NCBI GenBank assembly: GCA_045105115.1
Contig: JBGCDE010000036.1
Location: forward strand, 1 to 64,000
DNA: 64,000 bases
Direction: 5' to 3'
DNA from: JAUIET01 sp045105115
GTDB lineage: Bacteria > Pseudomonadota > Gammaproteobacteria > Pseudomonadales > JAUIET01
The translations under genes were made by a program, and so were the position numbers. Below the pieces are notes generated by a model. It did no database searches and was not told the DNA's origin. It saw only the letters and a program-made list of their open reading frames with translations. Below, in pieces: positions 36,089-45,379 of the stretch; position 1 is the first letter of the stretch; every line of letters begins with the position of its first letter.

Positions 36089-37023
36089 AGGTGCAGATTA
36101 AATCGAAGACTGTCTTGCTGATCCACCAAGGCTTGATCAGCCGCCACTTTTAATTCAATCACCCACCAGCCACGCATCTGAAACTTAACACCTGATATTC
36201 TGTAGATGCCGGGTGCCAGCTCTTCTGTTATTTCAGGTTGGGTCGGCAGCCCGTGCACGTGACCAGGCATATGGCCAGTAAACGCTATAGTGGCGCCTTC
36301 GACTGGCGCACCATTCAAGTCGCTGAGCACCAACACCCACTGATGTAGCTCATTGATTTCAATGCGACTGTCTTCACTACGAACAGAGTCCTTCAGCACT
36401 TCTATATGGCCAATAAAACGGCGATCACGCGAGAACGTAAAGCTGTCCGTATTAAGCTGCGGTGGTAATTGTTGCGCGGACAATCTTGGCAGAGCCAGCG
36501 ACATATCACTGCTTTGCTCGGTTTCGGGGCTGCCGGCCAAATCCTTTTTACTGGGGTGTACACTGCGTGTTCTCACGTTATGGCCGCCCAGTTGCGGTAC
36601 GTCACTGAAGCCATCGCTTAGTTGTATCGATTGACGCTTTGCAGCCCACTGCGGCCATTGTTGACGCAAACCCTCGGCAAACTTATCCAGTGCCTTGTCT
36701 CGCAACTCAGATGCTTGTTTGCGCAATTCAGCGCCATCACGCTGAGCGGCAAGGCTCTCTGCTATGGCTTGCTGTAAACGCTGCTCCTCAACCGTTCTTT
36801 GCTCTCCCTTGGGTAGTTGCAATACGCGCTGGCGCCGTTGCTTGATGTCTTTACGACCCTGGCTACCTTGTTGAATTAGCGCGCGTGCTTGCTGCTCCAG
36901 AGAATCGGCCTTGAGCAACAATTCACTGCCTGCCTGTACGGCCTCGTTATTGCTTTGCGCTGACAGTGGGCCCGACAAAAAAGTGACAAAGGCGAGCAAT
37001 AAAACCTGCTTGGTAAACGACAT
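36085..37023 (-). CDS. Secreted protein with C-terminal YtkA/FixH-like domain
   Basis: 312 residues from ATG 37023, with a signal peptide (LLLAFVTFLSGPLSAQ). Residues ~20-125 are helical and Gln/Arg-rich, possibly a coiled coil. The last ~95 residues resemble YtkA/FixH domains: HQWVLVLSDLNGAPVEGA, then HMPGHVHGLPTQP with several His and a Met, which could bind copper or haem, then GVKFQMRGWW. Middle gene of a three-gene operon between an LVIVD surface protein and a di-haem enzyme. Function unknown. Confidence 0.7.
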   Translation of the reverse strand: MSFTKQVLLLAFVTFLSGPLSAQSNNEAVQAGSELLLKADSLEQQARALIQQGSQGRKDIKQRRQRVLQLPKGEQRTVEEQRLQQAIAESLAAQRDGAELRKQASELRDKALDKFAEGLRQQWPQWAAKRQSIQLSDGFSDVPQLGGHNVRTRSVHPSKKDLAGSPETEQSSDMSLALPRLSAQQLPPQLNTDSFTFSRDRRFIGHIEVLKDSVRSEDSRIEINELHQWVLVLSDLNGAPVEGATIAFTGHMPGHVHGLPTQPEITEELAPGIYRISGVKFQMRGWWVIELKVAADQALVDQQDSLRFNLHL

Positions 37024-37039
37024 TAGCACTATAGGCGCG

Positions 37040-38641
37040 TTATAAGGAAGCGCGCTTGCGCAATCCATGCAGAGCGCACAACATCAGCAAGATATGGACG
37101 GGTGTACTTCCACCACCGCCGCCAGAACTCGTTAATTCATTACTATCGTTAGTATCTACTGTAGGCGTAGGTTCTGGCTCGGGTGTGGGTTCTGGCGTTG
37201 GCTCCGGTTCAGGCGTTGGTTCTGGATCAGGTATTGGTTCTGGATCAGGCGTTGGTTCCGGATCAGGCGTTGGTACTGGCCCACCACAGGCCGGACTTAC
37301 GGCTGGCGCACCGGCGTTACTGGCCGCATTTATCGCGGTCATATCGGGCGTTAACACAAACAAGCCTGTGCCAATATCACTAACAACAACGTTGCCGCTG
37401 GCGAAATAGGGGTAGCTACTCCAGGCGCCCGAGAACTGCGCCGAGTCAGAACAGGGAATCGTGTCAAAATAGCCAACTTCAGTCAGGTTACCCGCAGCGG
37501 CGTCTGAAGTATTTAGTATTCGCAATCCAGAACGATAGTTGGACTCGTACGCGAGATCACCATCGGTATACAGATTGTGATCAATAGAGCGAGTGGAATG
37601 TACGAAACGACCTGTCTCACGCGGGGCGCTCAAAGAGCTTACGTCCCAAATATGAGAAGTAGTGTTAATACCGGTGCGCTGTTCGTCCAGCTCATCGTTC
37701 ATAATCAACAGGCTGTGATTGTCATCTACAAACCAGCCTTGGTGTGTGTATTGCGACCCACTGTACGGTGTGCGCGACAGCAACTGAGGATTACTTTTGT
37801 CCGACACATTGACAATGGTAATGGTGTCTTCGTTATACGCTACACAAATTTCTTCGCCAAAAAACGGTGAGTCCGGGCCTTGATAGTTAACGCATTGTGC
37901 ATCATGGGTGTAACCGTCAGCTGAATAACAACCCGCAAACTGTGGTGCTGCGGGAGTGGATATGTCAACCATATACAAACCACCGCTGCATTGAGTGGCG
38001 CCCACAACATAAGCAAAACCACTGTCTTCATTAATGGCAACGTTGTGTGCAGCGCCAAATCCAGCCAAATGGGCTGTTTCGCTTAAAGTGCTGCCAGCCG
38101 TCACTGTATTGAGCGTACGCAGATCAAACACTTGCAGACCATGGGTGCCATTACCTCGCCCGTCCGCCACTATGAATGCGTGATCTTGATACACTTTGAT
38201 GTCGCGCCAATCATCTGAGCCATTGTCATGTGATGGCAGAAAGCCGAGTAATACAGGAGCAACAGGGTCAGTAACGTTAACGAAGGACGTGCCACTCTGC
38301 AGGCCGACAATAGCAACTTCCATTCCGGTCGACAGATCAGTCCACCCCCAAATATCATTCAGTTCGTTACCGGCCGCACCCAACTCAGCCGGCCCAAACA
38401 CGCTGCGCAGGTCAATATTTCTACACGGATAATCGCCAGCTACGCCAGAGGCACAGGTTTCCATTCGGCGCAGACCAGCTTGTGCTTTTGTAACACCGCT
38501 ATCACTTTGCTGGGGTTGCAAACCTTCACCACTGTTGTCGTAGCGAAACTGGTCTGGAAACATGGCGCTGTGCGCAGCTACCTGGCCAGCCAACAGAGCG
38601 CCAAACGCTGTCATATATAGCTTGCTTAGAATGTGCTTCAT
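37040..38641 (-). CDS. LVIVD-repeat 'choice-of-anchor B' surface protein, second copy
   Basis: A 533-residue paralogue of the protein at 5843-7558, with the same AHSAMFPDQFRYD after the signal peptide, PCRNIDLRS and the propeller motif WGWTDLSTGMEVAIVG. The stalk is shorter and mixes PDPEP and PEPEP units. The tail has SGGGGGS, a hydrophobic segment and LRKR, a GlyGly-CTERM-like signal weaker than in the first copy. It leads an operon with the YtkA-like and di-haem genes, which the other copy lacks. Confidence 0.85.
   Translation of the reverse strand: MKHILSKLYMTAFGALLAGQVAAHSAMFPDQFRYDNSGEGLQPQQSDSGVTKAQAGLRRMETCASGVAGDYPCRNIDLRSVFGPAELGAAGNELNDIWGWTDLSTGMEVAIVGLQSGTSFVNVTDPVAPVLLGFLPSHDNGSDDWRDIKVYQDHAFIVADGRGNGTHGLQVFDLRTLNTVTAGSTLSETAHLAGFGAAHNVAINEDSGFAYVVGATQCSGGLYMVDISTPAAPQFAGCYSADGYTHDAQCVNYQGPDSPFFGEEICVAYNEDTITIVNVSDKSNPQLLSRTPYSGSQYTHQGWFVDDNHSLLIMNDELDEQRTGINTTSHIWDVSSLSAPRETGRFVHSTRSIDHNLYTDGDLAYESNYRSGLRILNTSDAAAGNLTEVGYFDTIPCSDSAQFSGAWSSYPYFASGNVVVSDIGTGLFVLTPDMTAINAASNAGAPAVSPACGGPVPTPDPEPTPDPEPIPDPEPTPEPEPTPEPTPEPEPTPTVDTNDSNELTSSGGGGGSTPVHILLMLCALHGLRKRASL
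37162..37282 (-). repeat. Tandem repeats encoding the second Pro-Glu/Asp stalk
   Basis: Imperfect 18-bp units encoding PDPEPT/PEPEPT hexapeptides, fewer and more diverged than at 5953-6186. Confidence 0.8.
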
Positions 38642-38782
38642 GGTATCGCCTAGTACAATGCTGTTGTCAGCTTAGCGCACTGCCAGATTCGTCGCCACAG
38701 AGGCGGTGAGTAAAGCGATCCTGGTTGGCAAATTACGGTAAAATCTGTGTTTTTGTAAGTTCTGCTGAGTTGAGAGGTCGTC

Positions 38783-39391
38783 GTGGATACCCTAATACAA
38801 TTATTGAACAAAAATCGAGAATGGGCCGATTCGGTCAAGCAAAAAGACCCCAATTTTTTCGAAGAACTAGCAGCGCAGCAAAGTCCTGAATACCTATGGA
38901 TTGGCTGCTCAGACAGCCGTGTGCCCGCCAATCAAATAATGGGGCTGCTCCCAGGCGAAGTGTTCGTGCATAGAAACATAGCCAACGTGGTGTCGCTGGA
39001 TGATGAAAATGCGCTGTCAGTCATCCAATTCGCCGTACAAGCTTTGAAGGTTAGCCAAATAATTGTTTGCGGACATTATGGCTGTGGCGGTGTGCAGGCC
39101 GCGCTGGATGGCGTGGAGCTTGAGCCACCCGTTTCCAACTGGTTACAACCGATCAAGCAAATGGTGAGCAATCACCGTGCTGATCTGGAGGCATTGCCTA
39201 GCGCAGATCGGGCACGCAGTTTGTGTGAATGGAACGTGCTGGCTCAAATGAAGCAAGTCTGCAAGACCGACACTGTACGGTCTGCGTGGGCTGCGGGGCA
39301 GTCCTTGCGCATTCACGGCTGGGTGTACGATCTCCATGATGGCATATTGAATCCCTTATGTCCTAGCATTGCTGACAGCGGCAATGACTGA
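38783..39391 (+). CDS. can: Beta-carbonic anhydrase
   Basis: A 202-residue zinc enzyme interconverting CO2 and bicarbonate. It starts at GTG 38783 with GAGAGG five bases upstream. Zinc ligands are the Cys and Asp/Arg pair in GCSDSRVPAN and the His and Cys in HYGCGGVQAAL. The IVSLDDENALSV-like and SLRIHGWVYDLHDG segments are typical of E. coli Can-type enzymes. The MATE gene start overlaps its 3' end. Confidence 0.93.
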   Translation: MDTLIQLLNKNREWADSVKQKDPNFFEELAAQQSPEYLWIGCSDSRVPANQIMGLLPGEVFVHRNIANVVSLDDENALSVIQFAVQALKVSQIIVCGHYGCGGVQAALDGVELEPPVSNWLQPIKQMVSNHRADLEALPSADRARSLCEWNVLAQMKQVCKTDTVRSAWAAGQSLRIHGWVYDLHDGILNPLCPSIADSGND

Positions 39392-40718
39392 GTCTTATGA
39401 CCCCTTAACCGGTCCACCCGGTCGGGTATTCCTGCATTACGCGATACCCTCGGTCATTGGCCTGGGCGCCTTGTCATCGGCTACGGTAGTTACCGCTATC
39501 TTTATGGGCAATTACGTTGGCGTCGCGGCTCTGGCGGCCGTCAATCTCAGTATGCCCGCTATCTCTTTGCTGTTTGCTGTAGCGTTTATGTTTGCCATGG
39601 GTGGCTCGGTCATCACCGGCAAGTTGCTTGGCGAAGGTGACCCGGCGGCCGCCTGTGATGTGTTCACCAAAATCATGCTGCTCGCTTTTGGGATTGCGGT
39701 TGCAGTGGCTATTCCCAGTCTCGTGTTCATCGATCAGGTCGTCAGTTTATTGGGCGCTAATGAAGAGACGGCTGGCCTGCTGGTTGATTACCTAACAATA
39801 CTTTTATGGATAGCACCATTAACCACAAGCTCTTATACATTGTACTATTTTACGATGGTGGATGGCCGCCCAATTCTCGCCTGTAGTTCACTGGTGGTAA
39901 GTTCCCTTGTCAATGTGATCATGAACTGGTTGTTTGTGGTTAACATGGAGCTTGGAATTGTTGGCGCAGCAATGGCAATGGCGTGTTCTTATCTGGCCTT
40001 GCTCGCCGTATTGGTAATGCATTTTATTGGCCCAAACGCGAATTTGAGATTACAACGACCGAGCGGAAGCTGGAAACCGGTTGGGCGCGCAGCCGTAAAC
40101 GGCGTATCCGAATTTACTAACGAATTGTCTGTTGGCATCGTAACCTTGATGTTTAACTGGACCTTAATCAAGCGCTTTGGCACTGAAGGCGTCGCGGCAT
40201 TTACAGTCGTAGAGTACGTGATGTTTGTTGGCATTATGATCAGCTATGGGTTTGCCGATGCCGTGCAACCACTTATCAGCAAGAACCTGGGCGCGCGCAA
40301 CATACCGCGTATCTATCAATTTTTTCGTATTGGCATTGTCACCACAATGGCCCTTAGTCTTGCCATGTCGGCGTTGTTGTTTTTTGTACCCGAATTACTG
40401 ATCGGCGTGTTTATGGAAGAAAGTGCTGAAACAACCATGCAAATTGCCTTGGGTTTCGCCCACTATTTTTGGCCAGCTCCGCTGATGATTGGCGCCAACG
40501 TGATGTTAACTGTGTTTTTTACATCTACCGATCAGCCGCTGCCTTCGGCAATAATCGCCGCGGCCAGAAGCTTGATACTGCCTGCTGCTTTCTTACTGCT
40601 ATTACCAATATGGTTGGGGGATACCGGGGTATTCATTACTTTACCAGCCGCCGAGTTTGTCGCCTTATGTCTGGCGTTATTTTTGTTTTTTGGCGGCGCA
40701 GGAAAACTTGCTCAGTAG
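39384..40718 (+). CDS. MATE-family efflux transporter
   Basis: 444 residues from ATG 39384 (MTESYDPLTG), with about 12 membrane helices in two homologous halves. The segments GNYVGVAALAAVNLSMP and GLGALSSA fit the MATE pattern; MepA/DinF-type by feel. It would export organic cations or drugs with sodium or protons; the substrate is unknown. It overlaps the end of can by 8 bp and the 3' end of the convergent aldolase gene by 7 bp. Confidence 0.87.
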   Translation: MTESYDPLTGPPGRVFLHYAIPSVIGLGALSSATVVTAIFMGNYVGVAALAAVNLSMPAISLLFAVAFMFAMGGSVITGKLLGEGDPAAACDVFTKIMLLAFGIAVAVAIPSLVFIDQVVSLLGANEETAGLLVDYLTILLWIAPLTTSSYTLYYFTMVDGRPILACSSLVVSSLVNVIMNWLFVVNMELGIVGAAMAMACSYLALLAVLVMHFIGPNANLRLQRPSGSWKPVGRAAVNGVSEFTNELSVGIVTLMFNWTLIKRFGTEGVAAFTVVEYVMFVGIMISYGFADAVQPLISKNLGARNIPRIYQFFRIGIVTTMALSLAMSALLFFVPELLIGVFMEESAETTMQIALGFAHYFWPAPLMIGANVMLTVFFTSTDQPLPSAIIAAARSLILPAAFLLLLPIWLGDTGVFITLPAAEFVALCLALFLFFGGAGKLAQ

Positions 40719-41740
40719 GTGTTAATAGCGTCGGCAAATGCCTCGATGTGTGCGTCACTGGTGGCCCAATTTGTCACCAGCCGGAAGCAGGCTTGATCTT
40801 CCACATGCCAAGGATAAATTTCAAAACCGGCATTCTCCAGATGTTTGTGCAAGGCATCTGGCATGCTGACAAATATCTGGTTCGTCTCACACTCAAGCGT
40901 TAATGAGCAATGCGGACTGGCATTTAGCAGCGTGCACAAACGCTGCGCCGCGGTGTTTGCAGCACGCGCATTATTAAGCCATAGATCTTGGTCGAAATAA
41001 GCCAGTAGCTGCGCTGATAGGTAGCGCATCTTGGAAGCAAGGTGTCCGGTCTGCTTGGCTTTCTGCCTAACCGCCGGGAACAAATCCGTGTCAAACAAAA
41101 CCAAGGCTTCAGCACCAAAGGTACCATTTTTTATTGCACCCAATGTCATGGCCGAAACGCCCGATGGCATGACGGCATCCGATGGCGACAGGTTCTGCTT
41201 AACCAGTGCATTGGCAAAACGGGCGCCGTCGATGAATACCCGCATATTGTAATGGTTGGCAACCTCGCCAAGTTCTTGAAGATGCTCTGTTGAATATACG
41301 CGGCCAAGTTCGGTGGCCTGGGTTAGGGTCAATACGCGCGGAACAGCGCTGTGCACATCACGCCAGGGTCGCTTGGCGCAAAAGCGGCTGAGCTCTTCTG
41401 GACTGATAGTATCTGTGCCTTCACCAATTTGATGCAAGGCTGCACCGCCCGTAAAGAAATGCGGTGCGGTGTTTTCATCCACACTAATGTGTGAGTTTCG
41501 ATGGGTGATAGCTCCGCCGGTTGACGGGCACATTGCCGCCAGCGCCAGACAATTGCTGGCCGTACCGGATAACACTGGAAACACATGAACGCTTCGTTCG
41601 AATATTTCGCTAACGCAAGCGTTCAGCTTTTCAGTCAGTCGGTCTCCGCCATAAGGAAGATCTGTGCTTTCCTGTAGGTGTTGCTGGATATAATTTAAAA
41701 TTTCCGGGCTTGCCGGTGCAGTATTATCAGACAAAAACAT
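40712..41740 (-). CDS. ltaE: Low-specificity L-threonine aldolase-like PLP enzyme
   Basis: A 342-residue beta-eliminating lyase-family enzyme cleaving L-threonine or L-allo-threonine to glycine and acetaldehyde. SDNTAPASPEIL begins the family. TQATELGRVYS and VFIDGARFANA (PLP Asp and Arg) precede the Schiff-base Lys in GAIKNGTFGAEAL. Related family members have other substrates, so specificity is probable, not proven. Convergent with the MATE gene. Confidence 0.85.
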   Translation of the reverse strand: MFLSDNTAPASPEILNYIQQHLQESTDLPYGGDRLTEKLNACVSEIFERSVHVFPVLSGTASNCLALAAMCPSTGGAITHRNSHISVDENTAPHFFTGGAALHQIGEGTDTISPEELSRFCAKRPWRDVHSAVPRVLTLTQATELGRVYSTEHLQELGEVANHYNMRVFIDGARFANALVKQNLSPSDAVMPSGVSAMTLGAIKNGTFGAEALVLFDTDLFPAVRQKAKQTGHLASKMRYLSAQLLAYFDQDLWLNNARAANTAAQRLCTLLNASPHCSLTLECETNQIFVSMPDALHKHLENAGFEIYPWHVEDQACFRLVTNWATSDAHIEAFADAINTY

Positions 41741-41752
41741 GGTGGGGGTATC

Positions 41753-42178
41753 TCAGGCCGTGCCTACTTGATCTTCACTGGAATCAGCGTTGTATTCAAA
41801 TTTATAGTCTGAAGCGCCCTCGCCGGTAGAGGTAAAACTTCCAGAACCGCTGATATTCATCAAGCCACCTCTGCCAGAACCTGACACCACCTTAAACGTA
41901 CTGCTTGCAACACCAATACTGAACTTGCCATCGTGTTGCAGCACGAAACTGCCTTGCTTGCCGCCAATGCTAGCTTGCACTGTCTCAAAACCCAGGAATC
42001 TCGCCGATTTATCGGCGGCATGCAGCATTAGATACTCTACTTTGCTGCTTCCATCTATATCGCCAGAGTAGTTTTGAACAATCGATGCTTTATTTAAACG
42101 CGTACCGTCATCACGCTCATCGACCGTAGTCTCGTCCCAAGAGTCGATTGTGAAACTGCCTTCTGCGAGAGTGCCCAT
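41753..42178 (-). CDS. DUF3224 domain protein
   Basis: 141 residues from ATG 42178 (MGTLAEGSFTIDSWDETTVDE shortened to its key start). The DUF3224 pattern is clear: SWDET, RLNKASIVQNYSGDIDGSS, VEYLMLHA, then GSFVLQHDGKFS. These are small beta-barrel proteins of unknown function. It sits 12 bp upstream of the aldolase start on the same strand and follows the GFA and DUF1214 genes. Confidence 0.8.
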   Translation of the reverse strand: MGTLAEGSFTIDSWDETTVDERDDGTRLNKASIVQNYSGDIDGSSKVEYLMLHAADKSARFLGFETVQASIGGKQGSFVLQHDGKFSIGVASSTFKVVSGSGRGGLMNISGSGSFTSTGEGASDYKFEYNADSSEDQVGTA

Positions 42179-42218
42179 GCGTGATATCCGAATATTAAAA
42201 CGATAAGCAGAAACAGTA

Positions 42219-42602
42219 TCAGTCTTTGCTTTTGTGCGCCAGCGTATGCGCGTGTAGCTCCCAATTGCGACCGTCGAAGGGCACAATATTCATCTCGGGT
42301 AAATCACCGTCAATACAACGCGCATTCACGCTGATGCCATCCGGGTTGGAACGCGGAGTATAGAAAGGCTTAACACCGCAGTGCTTGCAGAACGTATGCT
42401 GGGCTACACCGGTGTTAAACTGATAAGCGCTTAAATGTTGCTCGTCGGTGAGCAGACGAAACTGCGACCTGGGCAGTATCACGTACAAATTGCCCGTCTT
42501 AAAGCAAATCGAGCAGTTACAGTCGTCCACCACCAATGGCACGACCGCATCGAACTCTATTTGCACTGCTTGGCAATGACAACTTGCTGAAAACGTTTGC
42601 AT
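42219..42602 (-). CDS. GFA-family protein (CENP-V/glutathione-dependent formaldehyde-activating domain)
   Basis: A 127-residue zinc-binding protein. Cysteine motifs SCHCQ, DCNCSICFKTG and HTFCKHCGVKPFY give the two zinc sites of the family. Some members catalyse S-hydroxymethylglutathione formation; many have no known reaction. The ATG overlaps the stop of the DUF1214-like gene (TGATG), so they are coupled. The gshA gene elsewhere shows that glutathione is made. Confidence 0.85.
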   Translation of the reverse strand: MQTFSASCHCQAVQIEFDAVVPLVVDDCNCSICFKTGNLYVILPRSQFRLLTDEQHLSAYQFNTGVAQHTFCKHCGVKPFYTPRSNPDGISVNARCIDGDLPEMNIVPFDGRNWELHAHTLAHKSKD

Positions 42603-43801
42603 CACGCACCAAACCTCTTTACGACACCTTCTCGGCGCTCTTTTAGTTGTTGTTTACGCCGTTCTTGGTCAACGCGATTGAGCAAGTGCGGATATTTCGC
42701 ATGAAGTTCAGCGACGCTTAATTGTTCGCAGCTTGGCTTCGGATAATGATCTGCACCTATCCAACGATACGTTATATAACCTTCTTCATGACCGCTGGGA
42801 TCTAGCCAATTGTCTGCGCCCAGATCATCATGACTGATCAATACACAAAGTTCACCATCATCTTCAAGCGCTGCGTAATGGCAATTGGTGTTGCTCAGGT
42901 GGTAGCGATAGTCCATCGTTTCCCACCAATAGTTGCCAAACTCTACAGCCCAATAATCTGCCTTGGGCGGCATCACCCTGACCAGCAGTACTTCGTCTTT
43001 GGCTAGCTGCCAATACGCGATGATAGGTGCACCACCCGGCGTAAAGTCGATCTTGTTTTTTTCCAGTTCCCCATACGACATAAACGTATTGGCTTGCTGT
43101 TTCCAATTGTCGATCATGTCTGCCCAGTAAGAGACAGACCAGTTTATCCAGTGTGCAGATTGCTGCAGGCCACGCTGTAAATCTTCAGGTTCAAATATCG
43201 GGTGCGCGGCGCTGTTGCTCAGGCATTCAATGTCTGCCTGCATAGGCGTTTCATTGTTCCAGTCAGCGAAGAACTGACGAAAAGTAATTCGATAGGTAGC
43301 TGCAGAAGATTGAATCCAGTTTTTACCAAGGCCCTCCAGATTAGTGGGGCGCGGCTCCGGGCTAACAATTAATTCGAAATTACCGTCATTATCAACGTTC
43401 AGATCTTTGCCGAGCACGGTGGCAACCACTTGCCCACCCCAGGGTGTATTACCGTTTTCCAGCACGGTTACGGCGAAAAAGGCAGCGCTTCCTTTGTTGC
43501 CAGATAAGCGATAGCTGTGCTGCCCATTGATCGGCGCGCCGACATAAAGTGCATCTGTATTATCGCCGCCTTGTTTTCGCAGCGGATCAAAGTAATGCAG
43601 CAGCTCCGGAAAATCTGGATTGCAATTTTCCATTTCAAACTGCATGGCCAGTGACACATTTCGCGCAAGTAAACGCAAGCCACTTGCTTTTGACACCGGG
43701 CTTTGCGGCCCGTTGTCACGAAAGATAATGTCACCACTGGCTTTTAGCGAATCACAAAATTGCGCCCAACTGTCGCGCAGTTGTTGATCTTGGTCGGTCA
43801 T
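42602..43801 (-). CDS. DUF1214-like protein
   Basis: A 399-residue soluble protein without a signal peptide. The last 150 residues resemble DUF1214 (VRVMPPKADYWAVEFGNYWWETMDY ... GHEEGYITYRWIG reduced to its key Trp- and Tyr-rich parts); the middle has GNKGSAAFFAVTVLENG. Function unknown; some relatives are found with aldehyde or lipid enzymes. It is the first gene of a coupled set with GFA and DUF3224. Confidence 0.65.
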   Translation of the reverse strand: MTDQDQQLRDSWAQFCDSLKASGDIIFRDNGPQSPVSKASGLRLLARNVSLAMQFEMENCNPDFPELLHYFDPLRKQGGDNTDALYVGAPINGQHSYRLSGNKGSAAFFAVTVLENGNTPWGGQVVATVLGKDLNVDNDGNFELIVSPEPRPTNLEGLGKNWIQSSAATYRITFRQFFADWNNETPMQADIECLSNSAAHPIFEPEDLQRGLQQSAHWINWSVSYWADMIDNWKQQANTFMSYGELEKNKIDFTPGGAPIIAYWQLAKDEVLLVRVMPPKADYWAVEFGNYWWETMDYRYHLSNTNCHYAALEDDGELCVLISHDDLGADNWLDPSGHEEGYITYRWIGADHYPKPSCEQLSVAELHAKYPHLLNRVDQERRKQQLKERREGVVKRFGA

Positions 43802-43873
43802 AGTGCCTACACCTAATGCCCTGTTATTCTCAAAAGCATTATAACCGTGTGCCAGTATGATGTAAGCGTGGAA

Positions 43874-45379
43874 TCAGGATCGACGCCAGGTGTGATATTT
43901 GGACACCAAATTCAGCAAGCCTTCGGGCTTATGCTTTTTGCGCCATTCACTGGCAGCAAATTTATTCGCTTCGTTTAAGGTAGGGTAAATATGAATGGTA
44001 CCCATTAGCTTTTTAAGGCCAAGGCCGTGCTTTATCGCCAATACATACTCAGCGATTAACTCACTGGCGTGATAACCCACAATGGTTACACCCAGAATTT
44101 TATCACTGCCGGGTGCGGTTAACACTTTTACAAAGCCATGTGCCTCACTGTCAGCGATGGCGCGGTCAAGATCGTCGATGCCATAGTGAGTGACTTCCAC
44201 TGCGATATTTTTTTCGCTGGCGTCTTGCTCATTAAGACCAACCCGCGCGACCTGCGGATCAGTGAAGGTTGCCCACGGAATAACAGAATAATCGGCTTTG
44301 AAGCGCTTGAACGGTCCAAACAAGCAATTGACCGATGCAAACCAAGCCTCGTGTGAAGCCGTGTGGGTAAATTGATAAGGACCGGCCACATCACCGCAGG
44401 CGTATACCGTAGGTAAAGTGGTTTGCAGGTAATCATTAACGACTAACGTGCCGTTTCGATTGAGCTCTACACCCAAATCTTCCAAACCCATATTGTCAGT
44501 GTTGGCTTTGCGCCCCACAGCAACCAATAAGTGTTCGAATTCAAGTTCGCGGGTTTCTCCGCCAGACTCAAGCAGTAGAACACTGTCGCCGTCGCGTTGC
44601 TCAACGGCGTTGGCTTTGCTGTCGACCAATACCTCTATGCCGTCTGCTTGCAGCGACGCTAACACCGCGTTTGCGGCATCTTCGTCTTCACGAGGCAGTA
44701 CACGTGGCGCCATATCGACCAAGGTGACTTTACTGCCCAAACGCGCAAACGCCTGAGCCAGCTCACAACCGATGGGTCCGGCGCCCATCACTGCTAAGGT
44801 ACGTGGCAGCGCATCCAAACCCCACACTGTATCGGACGTCAGGTAATTAATTTGATCAAGCCCGGGTATTGGCGGCACAAACGGTCGCGCACCGCTGGCA
44901 ATAATAATATTTTTGGCGCTGAATCTTCTGGTCTCACCATCGGGCTGACTCACATCAACCTCCCATGGCGAGACAATCGTTGCTTCGCCGGACTCGCATT
45001 GCACACCTAGCCCTTCGTAACGCTCGACCGAATCGTGCGGCTCTATCGCCTTTATCACGTTTTGCACCCGCTGCATTACAGCTGGAAAGTCGGCTTTAAC
45101 TTGTTCCGGTGCGCTCAGGCCGTAATCCTCGGCACGCTCTATGTAATGTTTGATTTTCGCTGAGCGCAAAATCGCCTTACTCGGTACGCAACCGGTGTTC
45201 AGACAATCTCCGCCCATTTTGTGGCGCTCGATCAGTATTGCCTTGGCGTTTACGGTAGCGGCAATTAACGACGACACCAAACCCGCACTGCCCGCACCAA
45301 TCACAATAATATTGGCGTCAAACTGGCTGGGCTTGTTAAACGCTGCCAAACGTTTTCGGTCAGCAAAGAAACTCATCAT
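43874..45379 (-). CDS. MerA-like pyridine nucleotide-disulfide oxidoreductase
   Basis: A 501-residue flavoprotein. IVIGAGSAGLVSSLIAA binds FAD, GGDCLNTGCVPSKA holds the redox-active disulfide, AVMGAGPIGCELAQAFARLG binds NAD(P)H, YACGDVAGPYQFTH contacts FAD, and the dimerisation domain follows. The N-terminal HMA domain and the C-terminal vicinal cysteines of true mercuric reductase are absent, so mercury reduction is doubtful. It overlaps the TVP38 gene by 4 bp, a pairing seen in many proteobacteria. Confidence 0.87.
   Translation of the reverse strand: MMSFFADRKRLAAFNKPSQFDANIIVIGAGSAGLVSSLIAATVNAKAILIERHKMGGDCLNTGCVPSKAILRSAKIKHYIERAEDYGLSAPEQVKADFPAVMQRVQNVIKAIEPHDSVERYEGLGVQCESGEATIVSPWEVDVSQPDGETRRFSAKNIIIASGARPFVPPIPGLDQINYLTSDTVWGLDALPRTLAVMGAGPIGCELAQAFARLGSKVTLVDMAPRVLPREDEDAANAVLASLQADGIEVLVDSKANAVEQRDGDSVLLLESGGETRELEFEHLLVAVGRKANTDNMGLEDLGVELNRNGTLVVNDYLQTTLPTVYACGDVAGPYQFTHTASHEAWFASVNCLFGPFKRFKADYSVIPWATFTDPQVARVGLNEQDASEKNIAVEVTHYGIDDLDRAIADSEAHGFVKVLTAPGSDKILGVTIVGYHASELIAEYVLAIKHGLGLKKLMGTIHIYPTLNEANKFAASEWRKKHKPEGLLNLVSKYHTWRRS

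Noticed and set aside
43874..45379. Mercury resistance operon
   Set aside because: The flavoprotein lacks the HMA domain and C-terminal cysteine pair, and no merR, merT or merP is present.
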